This document shows, piece by piece, positions 36,852 to 44,597 of a stretch of DNA of 64,000 nucleotides (the first letter of the stretch is position 1; each line of letters starts with the position of its first letter). A model generated the notes under the pieces. That model saw only the letters and a list, made by a program, of their open reading frames with translations, was not told the origin of the DNA and searched no databases. The DNA lies in the NCBI RefSeq assembly GCF_004122145.1, contig NZ_SBKQ01000001.1, positions 186,001 to 250,000 on the forward strand, read 5' to 3'. This DNA is from Flavobacterium piscinae (GTDB taxonomy: Bacteria > Bacteroidota > Bacteroidia > Flavobacteriales > Flavobacteriaceae). The position numbers were made by a program, and so were the translations under genes.

Positions 36852-36933
36852 TGCGGGTAATAGGACTCGAACCTACACACCTTGCGGCACCAGATCCTAA
36901 GTCTGGCGTGTCTACCAATTTCACCATACCCGC
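36852..36933 (-). tRNA. tRNA-Leu (TAG)
   Basis: An 82-base class II tRNA: acceptor GCGGGTA / TACCCGC, D-arm TGGTGAAATTGGTAGAC, anticodon stem CCAGA / TCTGG with loop CTTAGGA (anticodon TAG), a variable arm TGCCGCAAGGTGT, T loop TTCGAGT, discriminator A. CCA not encoded. Confidence 0.96.
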
Positions 36934-36970
36934 GGGCGAATCAAACAGTAGCTGTTTCAATAAGTGGGTG

Positions 36971-36978
36971 CAAATATA
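36971..36978 (-). promoter_or_regulatory. -7 promoter element of tRNA-Leu
   Basis: TATATTTG on the minus strand, 37 bases before the tRNA 5' end. An upstream TTG at the standard distance is not seen. Confidence 0.5.
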
Positions 36979-37069
36979 GAAATTAATTTGAACTTTAAAT
37001 TATGATTGATGAATTTTTTTAGCCCTTTATTTTTTGTATTTTTGAACTTTATCATTTTTACTTTTTACC

Positions 37070-38458
37070 ATGAACAACATAAAAAACTACGTTCAAGAAA
37101 ATAAAGAACGATTCATTAACGAGCTCGTTGAATTACTTAAAATACCATCAGTAAGTGCCGATTCTGCTTATTCTCAAGATGTTATCGATACAGCAGAAGC
37201 GGTTAAAATAAGCCTCGAAAAAGCCGGTTGCGATTTTGTAGAACTTTGTGAAACACCCGGTTATCCCATCGTTTACGGAGAAAAAATCATCGACAAAAAC
37301 TTGCCAACCGTTTTAGTGTACGGACATTACGATGTGCAACCACCCGATCCAATGGAATTATGGACGTCACCTCCATTTGAACCCGTTATTAAAACTACCG
37401 AAATTCATCCGGAAGGTGCCATTTTCGCTCGTGGTTCATGCGACGACAAAGGGCAAATGTACATGCACGTGAAAGCGTTTGAATACATGATAGCCAACAA
37501 TTGTTTGCCTTGCAACGTCAAGTTCATGATCGAAGGCGAGGAGGAAGTGGGTTCAAAAAGCCTAAGCTGGTTTGTAGAACGCAACCAAGAAAAACTAGCC
37601 AACGATGTAATCTTAATTTCCGATACCGGAATGATTTCCAACCAACAACCTTCTATCACCACCGGTTTACGTGGTTTAAGTTATGTGGAAGTGGAAGTGA
37701 CCGGACCCAATCGTGACTTACATTCGGGATTGTATGGCGGAGCAGTAGCAAATCCCATCAACATTCTAGCCAAAATGATTGCTTCACTTCACGACGAAAA
37801 TAACCATATTACCATTCCCGGTTTTTATGACAAAGTGGAAGAACTTTCAACAGAAGAAAGAGCCGAAATGGCCAAAGCACCTTTTTCACTAGACGACTAC
37901 AAAAAAGCACTCGATATCGCCGACATTCATGGCGAAACCGGATATGTAACCAACGAACGCAACTCTATCCGACCCACATTAGACGTCAACGGAATCTGGG
38001 GAGGCTATACCGGAGAAGGTGCCAAAACCGTGATCGCCAGCAAAGCGTACGCCAAAATTTCCATGCGATTAGTGCCGAACCAAGATTGGGAGGAAATCAC
38101 CGAATTATTCAAAAATCACTTCGAAAGCATCGCACCCAAATCGGTCAAAGTCAAAGTTACGCCGCATCACGGAGGGCAAGGCTACGTTACGCCAATCGAT
38201 AGCATCGGTTATCAAGCGGCAAACAAAGCATATACAGAAACGTTCGGAGTTCCCGCCATTCCGGTGCGTTCCGGTGGAAGTATTCCGATTGTCGCTCTGT
38301 TCGAAAAAGAATTAAAATCCAAAACCATCTTAATGGGATTCGGTCTCGACAGCGATGCTATCCATTCGCCCAACGAGCATTTCGGAATCTTCAATTATCT
38401 CAAAGGAATCGAAACTATTCCGTTGTTTTACAAATATTTTGTGGAGTTGAGCAAATAA
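37070..38458 (+). CDS. M20 family dipeptidase
   Basis: A 462-residue M20/M25/M40 metallopeptidase. Zinc ligands and active site lie in YGHYDVQPP (His about 86), RGSCDDKGQ, the catalytic glutamates EGEEEVGS and a C-terminal HSPNEHF histidine. The dimerisation (lid) domain occupies about residues 200-360. Without a signal peptide it should be a cytosolic dipeptidase. GC content and codon use appear somewhat higher than in the neighbouring genes (many ACC and CGC codons). Followed by a terminator at 38485. Confidence 0.93.
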   Translation: MNNIKNYVQENKERFINELVELLKIPSVSADSAYSQDVIDTAEAVKISLEKAGCDFVELCETPGYPIVYGEKIIDKNLPTVLVYGHYDVQPPDPMELWTSPPFEPVIKTTEIHPEGAIFARGSCDDKGQMYMHVKAFEYMIANNCLPCNVKFMIEGEEEVGSKSLSWFVERNQEKLANDVILISDTGMISNQQPSITTGLRGLSYVEVEVTGPNRDLHSGLYGGAVANPINILAKMIASLHDENNHITIPGFYDKVEELSTEERAEMAKAPFSLDDYKKALDIADIHGETGYVTNERNSIRPTLDVNGIWGGYTGEGAKTVIASKAYAKISMRLVPNQDWEEITELFKNHFESIAPKSVKVKVTPHHGGQGYVTPIDSIGYQAANKAYTETFGVPAIPVRSGGSIPIVALFEKELKSKTILMGFGLDSDAIHSPNEHFGIFNYLKGIETIPLFYKYFVELSK

Positions 38459-38484
38459 ATCAACCGCAAATTCGCAAATTAAAT

Positions 38485-38517
38485 AACCGTTTATTCCGTG
38501 GAGTAAGCGGTTTTTTT
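38485..38517 (+). terminator. intrinsic terminator after M20 dipeptidase
   Basis: AACCGTTTA / TAAGCGGTT (one wobble), a 10-base loop and seven T. Confidence 0.75.
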
Positions 38518-38520
38518 ATG

Positions 38521-38660
38521 GCCCCATTTCGGGCTGTTCGCTGCAAGTCCTCGTCCGTTGGTTGGTTTTTTGTCGGGTTGTGCTCGGCTTCCGTTGGTCG
38601 CCGGCCCAACCCGCAAAAAACACAACCCCCGTTCTGTGGGCTTTCCGCTGCCATCCCGGG
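38521..38660 (+). repeat. structured intergenic element, copy A
   Basis: A 140-base GC-rich element. The left end GGGCTGTTCGCTGCAAGTCC and the right end GGGCTTTCCGCTGCCATCCC share a word. In the middle a long hairpin (arms GTTTTTTG..CGGGTTG and CAACCCG..CAAAAAAC) carries a conserved apical loop TTCCGTTGGTC (38589-38599). Copy B is at 49922-50060. Open frames across it on both strands are by-products of its composition. Confidence 0.7.
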
Positions 38661-38690
38661 TGCAATTTGTGCCATCAAAGCATTTCAACT

Positions 38691-38735
38691 TGAAACCTGA
38701 AACCTGAAACTTGAAACTTGAAACTTGAAACAAAT
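38691..38735. repeat. CTGAAAC/CTTGAAAC tandem tract
   Basis: Seven successive words of the types CTTGAAAC, CTGAAAC and TTGAAAC lie between element A and the DUF4407 gene, using the same words as at 698-765. Confidence 0.7.
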
Positions 38736-38812
38736 CATTTAAACCACAACAATTTGAAACATTTTCCGTTAATTCTCTACTAATCAATCATCATCAATCA
38801 AAATCAATCCTC

Positions 38813-39913
38813 ATGCTTAAAAAATTCTTCCTGCTTTGTTCGGGTGCCGACAAGCAAATCATCGAAAGTTGTTCCAACGGCGAACAAAACAAATATGCCG
38901 GAATTGGTGCCACGGTTTTCTTTACGGCTGTAATGGCTTTTATTGCCGGCAGTTATGCACTTTACACCGTTTTTGACAACGTTTACATAGCTGTGTTTTT
39001 TGGACTCGTTTGGGGTTTACTCATCTTTAACCTCGACCGTTTTATTGTTTCCACCATCAAAAAAAGAGACAGTTTTCTGGATGAATTCATTCAAGCTTCA
39101 CCCCGAATTGTGTTAGCAGTTATTATTGCGATTGTTATTTCAAAACCATTGGAAATCAAAATTTTTGAAAAAGAAATCAATACCGTTTTGCTGAAAGAAA
39201 AAAACGAAATGGCGTTGAATAATAAAAAACAAGTCGCCAATTATTTCCAAACCGATGTAGACCAAAACAAAGCCCAAATCGACAGTTTAAAATCGGACAT
39301 CCTGAAAAAAGAAAAAGAAGTCAATGATTTATATGCCGTTTACATCACCGAAGCCGAAGGAACTGCCGGTACAAAAAAACTCGGAAAAGGGCCGGTTTAC
39401 AAAGAAAAGCGAGAAAAGCACGATGCAGCTTTGCAGGAATTAGCCGCTTTAAAAACGACCAATCAAACCAAAATCGCCGAATTAGAAGCCAAAGGCAAAA
39501 CCCTTCAAACTGATTTAGATAAAAAAGTAGCCGAAACCCAACCCATCATCGATGGTTTTGATGGTTTAATGGCTCGCATCAATGCGTTGGATAAATTACC
39601 TTGGTTGCCATCGTTTTTTATCATGTTACTTTTTTTGGCAATTGAAACATCACCCATTATTGCCAAATTACTATCACCACGTGGTGAATATGATTTTAAA
39701 CAAGAAGAAGGCGAGTGGGCGGTAAAAAATGTATTAGCCCAAAACAAATACCAAAGCGAATTGCAAAAACAAACCGATGCTTCCATCTACGATAAAGTCT
39801 ATGCTGATATCAGAGAAGATAAAGGGCTATATGATTACAAGAAAAAACGAGCGATTGAATTGTTAGAATTGCAAGCGGATGGTTTTGTGGAGAAGCAGAA
39901 GAAATCTTTATAA
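38813..39913 (+). CDS. DUF4407 domain-containing membrane protein
   Basis: A 366-residue membrane protein of the DUF4407 family. Two transmembrane helices near the N-terminus (about 30-75), a third around 100-115 and a fourth at about 262-280 (FFIMLLFLAIETSPII) frame a long Lys/Glu-rich coiled-coil section (about 120-250). The N-terminal KKFFLLCSGADKQIIE and NLDRFIVST segments are family hallmarks. The function of DUF4407 is unknown. Single gene, convergent with the YjbR gene across a perfect 30-bp inverted repeat. Confidence 0.85.
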   Translation: MLKKFFLLCSGADKQIIESCSNGEQNKYAGIGATVFFTAVMAFIAGSYALYTVFDNVYIAVFFGLVWGLLIFNLDRFIVSTIKKRDSFLDEFIQASPRIVLAVIIAIVISKPLEIKIFEKEINTVLLKEKNEMALNNKKQVANYFQTDVDQNKAQIDSLKSDILKKEKEVNDLYAVYITEAEGTAGTKKLGKGPVYKEKREKHDAALQELAALKTTNQTKIAELEAKGKTLQTDLDKKVAETQPIIDGFDGLMARINALDKLPWLPSFFIMLLFLAIETSPIIAKLLSPRGEYDFKQEEGEWAVKNVLAQNKYQSELQKQTDASIYDKVYADIREDKGLYDYKKKRAIELLELQADGFVEKQKKSL

Positions 39914-39966
39914 AAACATAGAATAAGTTAGATGAAATAAACATCTATGAATTCAATAATCTTTAA

Positions 39967-40033
39967 AAACCATTAAGGTATTAAGTTACATTAAGATGTG
40001 TTGTCTTAATGTAACTTAATACCTTAATGGTTT
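39967..40033. repeat. perfect 30-bp inverted repeat
   Basis: Left arm 39967-39996 and right arm 40004-40033 are exact complements around the 7-base loop TGTGTTG. The arms consist of CATTAAG/TATTAAG words. It lies between two convergent genes and its right arm contains the stop codon of the YjbR gene; it may serve as a bidirectional terminator. Confidence 0.85.
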
Positions 40034-40389
40034 AAAATATCACTTTGCATCTTTTTCGTCAAACTTTTAAAAACCAATTCATAGGAATGGTTTATCAATT
40101 CCCGCATCATTTTATCATCCACATCGCTATGAAAAGCAACTGTATTCCAATGCACTTTACTCATGTGATAGCCTGCTGTTATCGCGTCATATTCCGCACG
40201 AAGTTCTAAGGCTCTTTCAGGATCACATTTTAGATTTAAAGAAGGTGTTCCGTTTTCCCAATCTTTTAAAGAAGTTAAACAGAACATTTTCCCACCCACT
40301 TTAAACACTAACGTATCTTCATCGAAAGGGAAATGTTCGGTGACGGCTTTTTTGCTTAAGCAATAATCATATAGTTGTTGAATATTCAT
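40024..40389 (-). CDS. MmcQ/YjbR family protein
   Basis: A 121-residue protein of the MmcQ/YjbR family, whose fold resembles CyaY and some DNA-binding domains; its cellular role is unsettled. Family marks are the N-terminal LYDYCLSKKAVTEHFPFDED, the VGGKMFCLTSL strand, and the SKVHWNTV motif near residue 85. ATG at 40389 (MNIQQLYDY) is preferred to an upstream start at 40404. The stop lies inside the 30-bp inverted repeat. Confidence 0.87.
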   Translation of the reverse strand: MNIQQLYDYCLSKKAVTEHFPFDEDTLVFKVGGKMFCLTSLKDWENGTPSLNLKCDPERALELRAEYDAITAGYHMSKVHWNTVAFHSDVDDKMMRELINHSYELVFKSLTKKMQSDILNH

Positions 40390-40396
40390 AAGTATT

Positions 40397-40837
40397 TTAA
40401 TCAAACCCTTCTTCAGAATAATACCATCTATGGTTTAATTGGATTATACGATAATTTGCCAATGTAATTGTATCATTTCCAAAGTTTCGTGGGGTTTTAT
40501 TGAAATCATAAATTATTCGTTTCTCTTTGTCAAGGATACTTTTAGATCTTTTAATGAAAATAATCAAACTGTCGCTTTCTTCTATAAAACCTGAATAATC
40601 AGGATTTTTCTTCCCACTATTTTTTACAATAAAATCAATGTCTAAATCTCTAACATTTTCTATTATAAATTCATCAATTTCATCACTGCTGAAAGTTCCG
40701 TTTTCATATTTTTCAAGTTTTGAGATTAATAATAATAACTCATTTTCGTGTTCTAAAACTCTATTTTCATGGAATGGATTACATGAAATTAAGAGTATCG
40801 AAAATAATATTAAAACTATCTTTAACTTTCTATTCAT
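40397..40837 (-). CDS. small lipoprotein, unknown function
   Basis: A 146-residue predicted lipoprotein with signal MNRKLKIVLILFSILLISC and lipobox cysteine at about residue 19. The rest is mostly charged, without a domain I recognise. ATG at 40837 is chosen; a GTG at 40849 would overlap the upstream cyclase stop (GTGA). It is probably co-transcribed with the cyclase gene and the YjbR gene. Confidence 0.65.
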   Translation of the reverse strand: MNRKLKIVLILFSILLISCNPFHENRVLEHENELLLLISKLEKYENGTFSSDEIDEFIIENVRDLDIDFIVKNSGKKNPDYSGFIEESDSLIIFIKRSKSILDKEKRIIYDFNKTPRNFGNDTITLANYRIIQLNHRWYYSEEGFD

Positions 40838-40845
40838 AATTTTAA

Positions 40846-41610
40846 TCACTCAATTTTATACAAAATCGGTTTCGAGGGCGAAGCATCATTTTCAAAAGAA
40901 GCTATCTGTAAGTTCAAAAGATAACTTCCATCTTCAATAGCATCAGGAACAAAAATCAACTCTGTAATCGTAGCATTTTTTCGTGCATCGGCATTTAAAT
41001 TAGTCACATCTTTCACCTTCCAAAAGGCTTTGTGAGCTAATAGTTTACCTTCGTCTTTTTCTTTGTCCACACTCGGTAAATCGATTAATAAATGTTGAAT
41101 GCCACTTTCGCGAATAAAAATCGCCGCTTCTTCCTGCAAATAAGGTGGATTGGTATGGGAATAATTTTTGGATTTTTTTTCGTCTACATTCGGTAAGGTG
41201 CGAATCACAATCGCTTCAGGTTTTGAATTACCTAAAGCTTTTTCCACTTGATTTTTCGTAATCACAAAATCATCTCCCTGTTGATCCGGTTGAATGGAAA
41301 TTAGCTGAGCGGTGAAGAAAAAGTTTCTCAAAGTTTGATTGATACTGAAAAATTCTTTGGTAATATGTCCCAAACATTCCGTATGCGTGCCGTGTCCATG
41401 AGGATTGAAAAAAATGTTGTTGAAGTTGGTGGTCGCACCACCTTTTACACTTCCCACCCAAGAACCAAAACGGACGGGTTCAATCTGCGGTTTTTCAATA
41501 TACCACGCAATCGGATTGTATTCAGTATTGGATAACGGCAGTGAAATATCAATCGGTTTTGATAAATCGACTTGGAAGGTGTTGTTTTGGTGGGTGATGG
41601 TTGCTTTCAA
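40846..41610 (-). CDS. cyclase family protein (kynurenine formamidase-like)
   Basis: A 254-residue metal-dependent hydrolase of the cyclase (KynB-like) superfamily. The metal site is the HGHGTHTE motif (H71, H73, H76) with DISLPLS near the N-terminus and LLIDLPSVDKEKDEG further on. Kynurenine formamidase is the best-known member, but no other tryptophan-catabolism gene is nearby, so the substrate is open. First gene of a small minus-strand group with a lipoprotein and YjbR. Confidence 0.85.
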   Translation of the reverse strand: MKATITHQNNTFQVDLSKPIDISLPLSNTEYNPIAWYIEKPQIEPVRFGSWVGSVKGGATTNFNNIFFNPHGHGTHTECLGHITKEFFSINQTLRNFFFTAQLISIQPDQQGDDFVITKNQVEKALGNSKPEAIVIRTLPNVDEKKSKNYSHTNPPYLQEEAAIFIRESGIQHLLIDLPSVDKEKDEGKLLAHKAFWKVKDVTNLNADARKNATITELIFVPDAIEDGSYLLNLQIASFENDASPSKPILYKIE

Positions 41611-41633
41611 TGTTTCAACTTTTTTAACATTAA

Positions 41634-41776
41634 GAATTTAAGGGTGTTTTCATTAAGTTTAGTTAAGACTTAATGAAGACCTTAATTTAGCTTAACTTCT
41701 TAATGTTATAACCTTTTCAAATTTAGTAAAAATAAATATAGACTTAATGAAAACCTTAATTATCCTTAACTTCTTA
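41634..41776. repeat. CATTAAG/CTTAATG word array with two direct copies
   Basis: The spacer between the cyclase and hemW genes contains two direct copies of a roughly 40-base block (GACTTAATGAA..ACCTTAAT..CTTAACTTCTTAATGTTA) about 90 bases apart, at around 41667-41706 and 41750-41781. The words match those in the 30-bp inverted repeat at 39967-40033. Confidence 0.7.
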
Positions 41777-41786
41777 ATGTTAAAAA

Positions 41787-42968
41787 TTAACCTAAATTCA
41801 ACATAAAAAGATCGGAAGCAATCCCATCACTCAAAAACTTTCCTTTTCGAGTGGTTCGTAAAATGTTTTCATCCACAAAAAGCAAATGATCTTCAATGTA
41901 TTTGGCCGATTGCTGATTAAGGTAGTCCAAATAATTCTGACCAAATTCGGTTAGAATGCGGTGGAGAGAAATCCCCCAAATCGTTCGCAAACCGGTCATT
42001 ACATATTCGTTATACCGATCGGTTTTGGTTAAGATTTCGGTTTCAATAGGCAATTTTCCTTCTTGAATGGATTTGATATATAAGGTATTATTCGACACAT
42101 TCCATCCTCTTTTCTCACCATCATAACTGTGAGCGGATGGACCAATACCGATGTATTTTTTGCCCAACCAATAACTTGAATTGTTTTTGGAAAAATAGTT
42201 TTCCTTACCAAAATTGGATAATTCGTAGTGAATGAATCCGGCTTCTTCCAATTTTTTGACCAAAATTTCAAAATGTTCTTGAGCCACTTCATCATCAGGT
42301 GCGGGAATGATTCCTTTTTGAATAAACGAATGCAAAGCCGTTTTCGGTTCTACCGTCAACGCATAACTCGAAATGTGTGGAATGCCAAAAGATAATGCGG
42401 TTTCAATATTTTGTATCCATTTTTCATTGCTCATACCCGAAATGCCGTAAATCAAATCAAGGGAAATGTTGTCGAAATATTTGATGGCTTCTTCCAAACA
42501 TTTTTTGGCTTCCACGGCATTATGAGCACGATTCATCATTTTTAAATCGTCTTCAAAAAAGGATTGAATGCCGATGGAGAGGCGGTTTACTCGGATTGCT
42601 TTGAGTTCCTCAAAGAGATTTCTCGTTCCTCGAAATGACAACTCGGAGGATAAGTCGTCGGGATTCGCTTCGACTGTTATTTCAGGGTCATCAGTAACAG
42701 TATAATGTTTAAAAACTTCATCAATTATCAATCGCAAATCGTCAATCGTTAATACGGAAGGAGTTCCTCCTCCGAAATAAATGGTTTCGATGATTTCTGA
42801 GTTGGGAGTTGGGAGTTGGGAGTTGGGAGTATTTTTGCTTCGCAATTCAATTTCTTTAGCTAAAGCCAAAACCATTTCCTCTTTCTTTTTCATGGAAGTG
42901 GAAAAATGAAAGTCGCAGTAATGACAAGCTTGCTTGCAGAAAGGGATATGTATATAAATACCTGACAT
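41787..42968 (-). CDS. hemW: radical SAM protein HemW (heme chaperone) with two inserted repeat segments
   Basis: A 393-residue radical SAM protein of the HemW family, thought to insert heme in respiratory enzymes. The cluster ligands are C11, C15 and C18 in CKQACHYC; GGGTPS, VEANPDDLS and NRLSIGIQSF follow in normal order. Two segments look inserted: NTPNSQLPTPNS, encoded by four perfect heptamers (42801-42828), and SELSFRGTRNLFEE, encoded by a sequence resembling a dispersed Bacteroidota repeat (42610-42655). Both keep the frame and fall between conserved motifs, so the protein probably still works. Heptamer-rich spacer upstream. Confidence 0.92.
   Translation of the reverse strand: MSGIYIHIPFCKQACHYCDFHFSTSMKKKEEMVLALAKEIELRSKNTPNSQLPTPNSEIIETIYFGGGTPSVLTIDDLRLIIDEVFKHYTVTDDPEITVEANPDDLSSELSFRGTRNLFEELKAIRVNRLSIGIQSFFEDDLKMMNRAHNAVEAKKCLEEAIKYFDNISLDLIYGISGMSNEKWIQNIETALSFGIPHISSYALTVEPKTALHSFIQKGIIPAPDDEVAQEHFEILVKKLEEAGFIHYELSNFGKENYFSKNNSSYWLGKKYIGIGPSAHSYDGEKRGWNVSNNTLYIKSIQEGKLPIETEILTKTDRYNEYVMTGLRTIWGISLHRILTEFGQNYLDYLNQQSAKYIEDHLLFVDENILRTTRKGKFLSDGIASDLFMLNLG
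42609..42655 (-). repeat. repeat-like insertion coding for SFRGTRNL in hemW
   Basis: On the minus strand GTCATTTCGAGGAACGAGAA followed by ATCTC, flanked by GAGTT and AACTC. It lies between two conserved HemW motifs where relatives have fewer residues. I recall sequences of this kind as frequent intergenic repeats in Bacteroidota. Confidence 0.5.
42801..42830. repeat. four perfect GTTGGGA heptamers inside hemW
   Basis: GTTGGGA x4 plus GT; 28 of 30 bases are four exact units. A tract of 7-base units in a coding region shifts frame with each copy unless three are gained or lost together, so hemW could be phase-variable; a working frame is present here. Confidence 0.85.
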
Positions 42969-42974
42969 TTTATT

Positions 42975-43035
42975 TAGTTTATAGTCACAGTCGCAGTCTC
43001 AGTTTGCAGTGCTGTGACTGTAAACTGAGACTGTG
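42975..43035. repeat. ACTGAGA/CAGTCTC-type tract between hemW and ruvC
   Basis: Mixed six- and seven-base words (AGTCACA, GTCGCAG, TCTCAGT, TGTGACT, GTAAACTGAGACT) with partial inverted symmetry fill nearly the entire spacer. The same words occur at 24462-24510. Confidence 0.6.
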
Positions 43036-43037
43036 AA

Positions 43038-43592
43038 CTATTTCTTCACTCGACTTTCATTATTTTTCACAAAAGCATCCCAACCCGAGTAACTTTTCTC
43101 CCCAATTACTTTACCGGAATTAAAAAAATGACAAACCGCAGCTGCCAAACCATCGGTAGAATCTAAATTTTTTGGCAATTCCTTCAACCCTAATAATTGT
43201 TGCAACATTTTTGCCACTTGTTCTTTGCTGGCGTTTCCGTTACCGGTAATCGCCATTTTTATTTTTTTGGGTTCGTATTCTGTAATTGGAATTTGTCGTG
43301 AAAGTCCGGCTGCCATCGCAACCCCTTGAGCTCTTCCAAGTTTGAGCATAGATTGAACGTTTTTACCAAAAAAAGGAGCTTCAATGGCAATTTCATCCGG
43401 ATGATGGGTTTCAATCAACTCGATGGTGCGTTCAAAAATCACTTTTAACTTGGTGTAATGGTCGTCGTATTTACTCAAGATTAATTCGTTCAACTGAATG
43501 AATTCCATTTTTTTGTTCACGACTTTGATTAAACCAAATCCCATAATGGTGGTTCCGGGGTCAATACCTAAGATGATGCGTTCGTTTGCCAA
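43038..43592 (-). CDS. ruvC: crossover junction endodeoxyribonuclease RuvC
   Basis: The Holliday-junction resolvase, 184 residues from a TTG start at 43592 (LANERIILGIDPGTT). D11 in IDPGTT, the Glu of AIEAPFFGKN and the late acidic pair around DSTDGLAAAVCH are its active site. The longer frame to 43676 would begin in the coding region of the divergent flippase gene and translate heptamer repeats, so it is rejected. Nothing else of the RuvABC set is nearby. Confidence 0.93.
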   Translation of the reverse strand: MANERIILGIDPGTTIMGFGLIKVVNKKMEFIQLNELILSKYDDHYTKLKVIFERTIELIETHHPDEIAIEAPFFGKNVQSMLKLGRAQGVAMAAGLSRQIPITEYEPKKIKMAITGNGNASKEQVAKMLQQLLGLKELPKNLDSTDGLAAAVCHFFNSGKVIGEKSYSGWDAFVKNNESRVKK

Positions 43593-43640
43593 TCTTTTTT
43601 GTTTAAAGTTAAACGTTTCAGGTTTAAAGTTTGTTTCTTT
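43593..43640. repeat. TTTAAAG-type heptamer tract between ruvC and flippase gene
   Basis: The 54-base divergent spacer is mostly near-copies of GTTTAAAG, GTTAAAC and GTTTCAG. No separate -7 element for either gene is seen in it. Confidence 0.6.
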
Positions 43641-43646
43641 GTGTTG

Positions 43647-44597
43647 ATGAATGCAATTCCATACAAAGCTAAACAATTCCTATTGGTTCTCATCAAACTT
43701 TTAATCGTTTGTGGAGCCGTAGCGTTTTTATATGCTCAATTAAAAACCAAAGATTTGTCCGATTGGCATTTAGTTACTCAAAAATTCACCTTTTTAAGTT
43801 TTTTAGGCATTGTTTTTTTATCCTTTTTGAATTGGTTCCTAGAATGTTTAAAATGGAAAAATTTAGTTTCCGATTTTAAAAAAATAACATTCAAGAAGGC
43901 AGTTGAACAAACGCTAGGGTCGTTAACCGCTTCGATTTTTACCCCCAATCGGATTGGTGAATACGTTGCAAAAGGAATGTACTATTCCAAAGAACAAACC
44001 AAAAAGATTATTTTTTTAAATTTTTTAGGAAATAGTGTGCAGATGCTTGTCACTTTGTTTTTTGGACTAATAGGCTGTGTGTTTTTCTTTGTATTGTCGC
44101 CTAATCTTTTGGAAGAACATGATTTTTCATCCGGTTTTTTATTTTGGCTGCCCGTCATTTTGGTTGCCGGTCTAATTTTAGGTCTGATTTATAGTAAAAA
44201 ATGGCGTTTTTATGGTTATTCAATTGATAATTTGATTGGAAAGATTCATTTATTTCCGGCAAGAAAACATTTTGCAAACATTCAATATTCCCTTTTTCGT
44301 TATTTGGTTTTTTCACATCAATTTTATTTTCTATTGCTTCTTTTTGATGTTAACTTACCCTATCCAGATGCACTTTTGACCATCTTTACTATGTATTTTT
44401 TTGCTTCGGTTGTGCCAACCATACATTTGATGGATGTTGTTGTAAAAGGCAGCGTTGCCGTATTTTTGTTTGGAAAATTAGGCGTTAATCAATGGACAAT
44501 TGTTTCAATAACTACGTTAATGTGGCTGTTGAATTTGGTTATTCCGGTTTTAATTGGAAGTGTTTTTGTTTTAAACTACAAACCTTTGCGTAAATGA
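43647..44597 (+). CDS. lysylphosphatidylglycerol synthase-like transmembrane (flippase-like) protein
   Basis: A 316-residue integral membrane protein of the UPF0104/LPG-synthase N-terminal family, with about eight transmembrane helices. The FTPNRIGEYVAKGMYY motif is the family signature. ATG at 43647 is chosen because the upstream frame is heptamer repeats. It overlaps the glycosyltransferase gene by four bases (ATGA), suggesting the pair handle a lipid-linked or membrane glycan; that link is inferred. Confidence 0.85.
   Translation: MNAIPYKAKQFLLVLIKLLIVCGAVAFLYAQLKTKDLSDWHLVTQKFTFLSFLGIVFLSFLNWFLECLKWKNLVSDFKKITFKKAVEQTLGSLTASIFTPNRIGEYVAKGMYYSKEQTKKIIFLNFLGNSVQMLVTLFFGLIGCVFFFVLSPNLLEEHDFSSGFLFWLPVILVAGLILGLIYSKKWRFYGYSIDNLIGKIHLFPARKHFANIQYSLFRYLVFSHQFYFLLLLFDVNLPYPDALLTIFTMYFFASVVPTIHLMDVVVKGSVAVFLFGKLGVNQWTIVSITTLMWLLNLVIPVLIGSVFVLNYKPLRK

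Noticed and set aside
36766..36960. 64-codon minus-strand open frame
   Set aside because: It runs straight through tRNA-Leu and its terminator, so it is not a gene.
38460..38787. Overlapping open frames on both strands between the dipeptidase and DUF4407 genes
   Set aside because: They are produced by the GC-rich structured element A and the heptamer tract; no start context, no protein-like composition, and both strands are open.
43593..43676. N-terminal extension of RuvC (start at 43676)
   Set aside because: The extra 28 residues come from heptamer repeats and the coding start of the divergent flippase gene; the family begins at ANERIILGIDPG.
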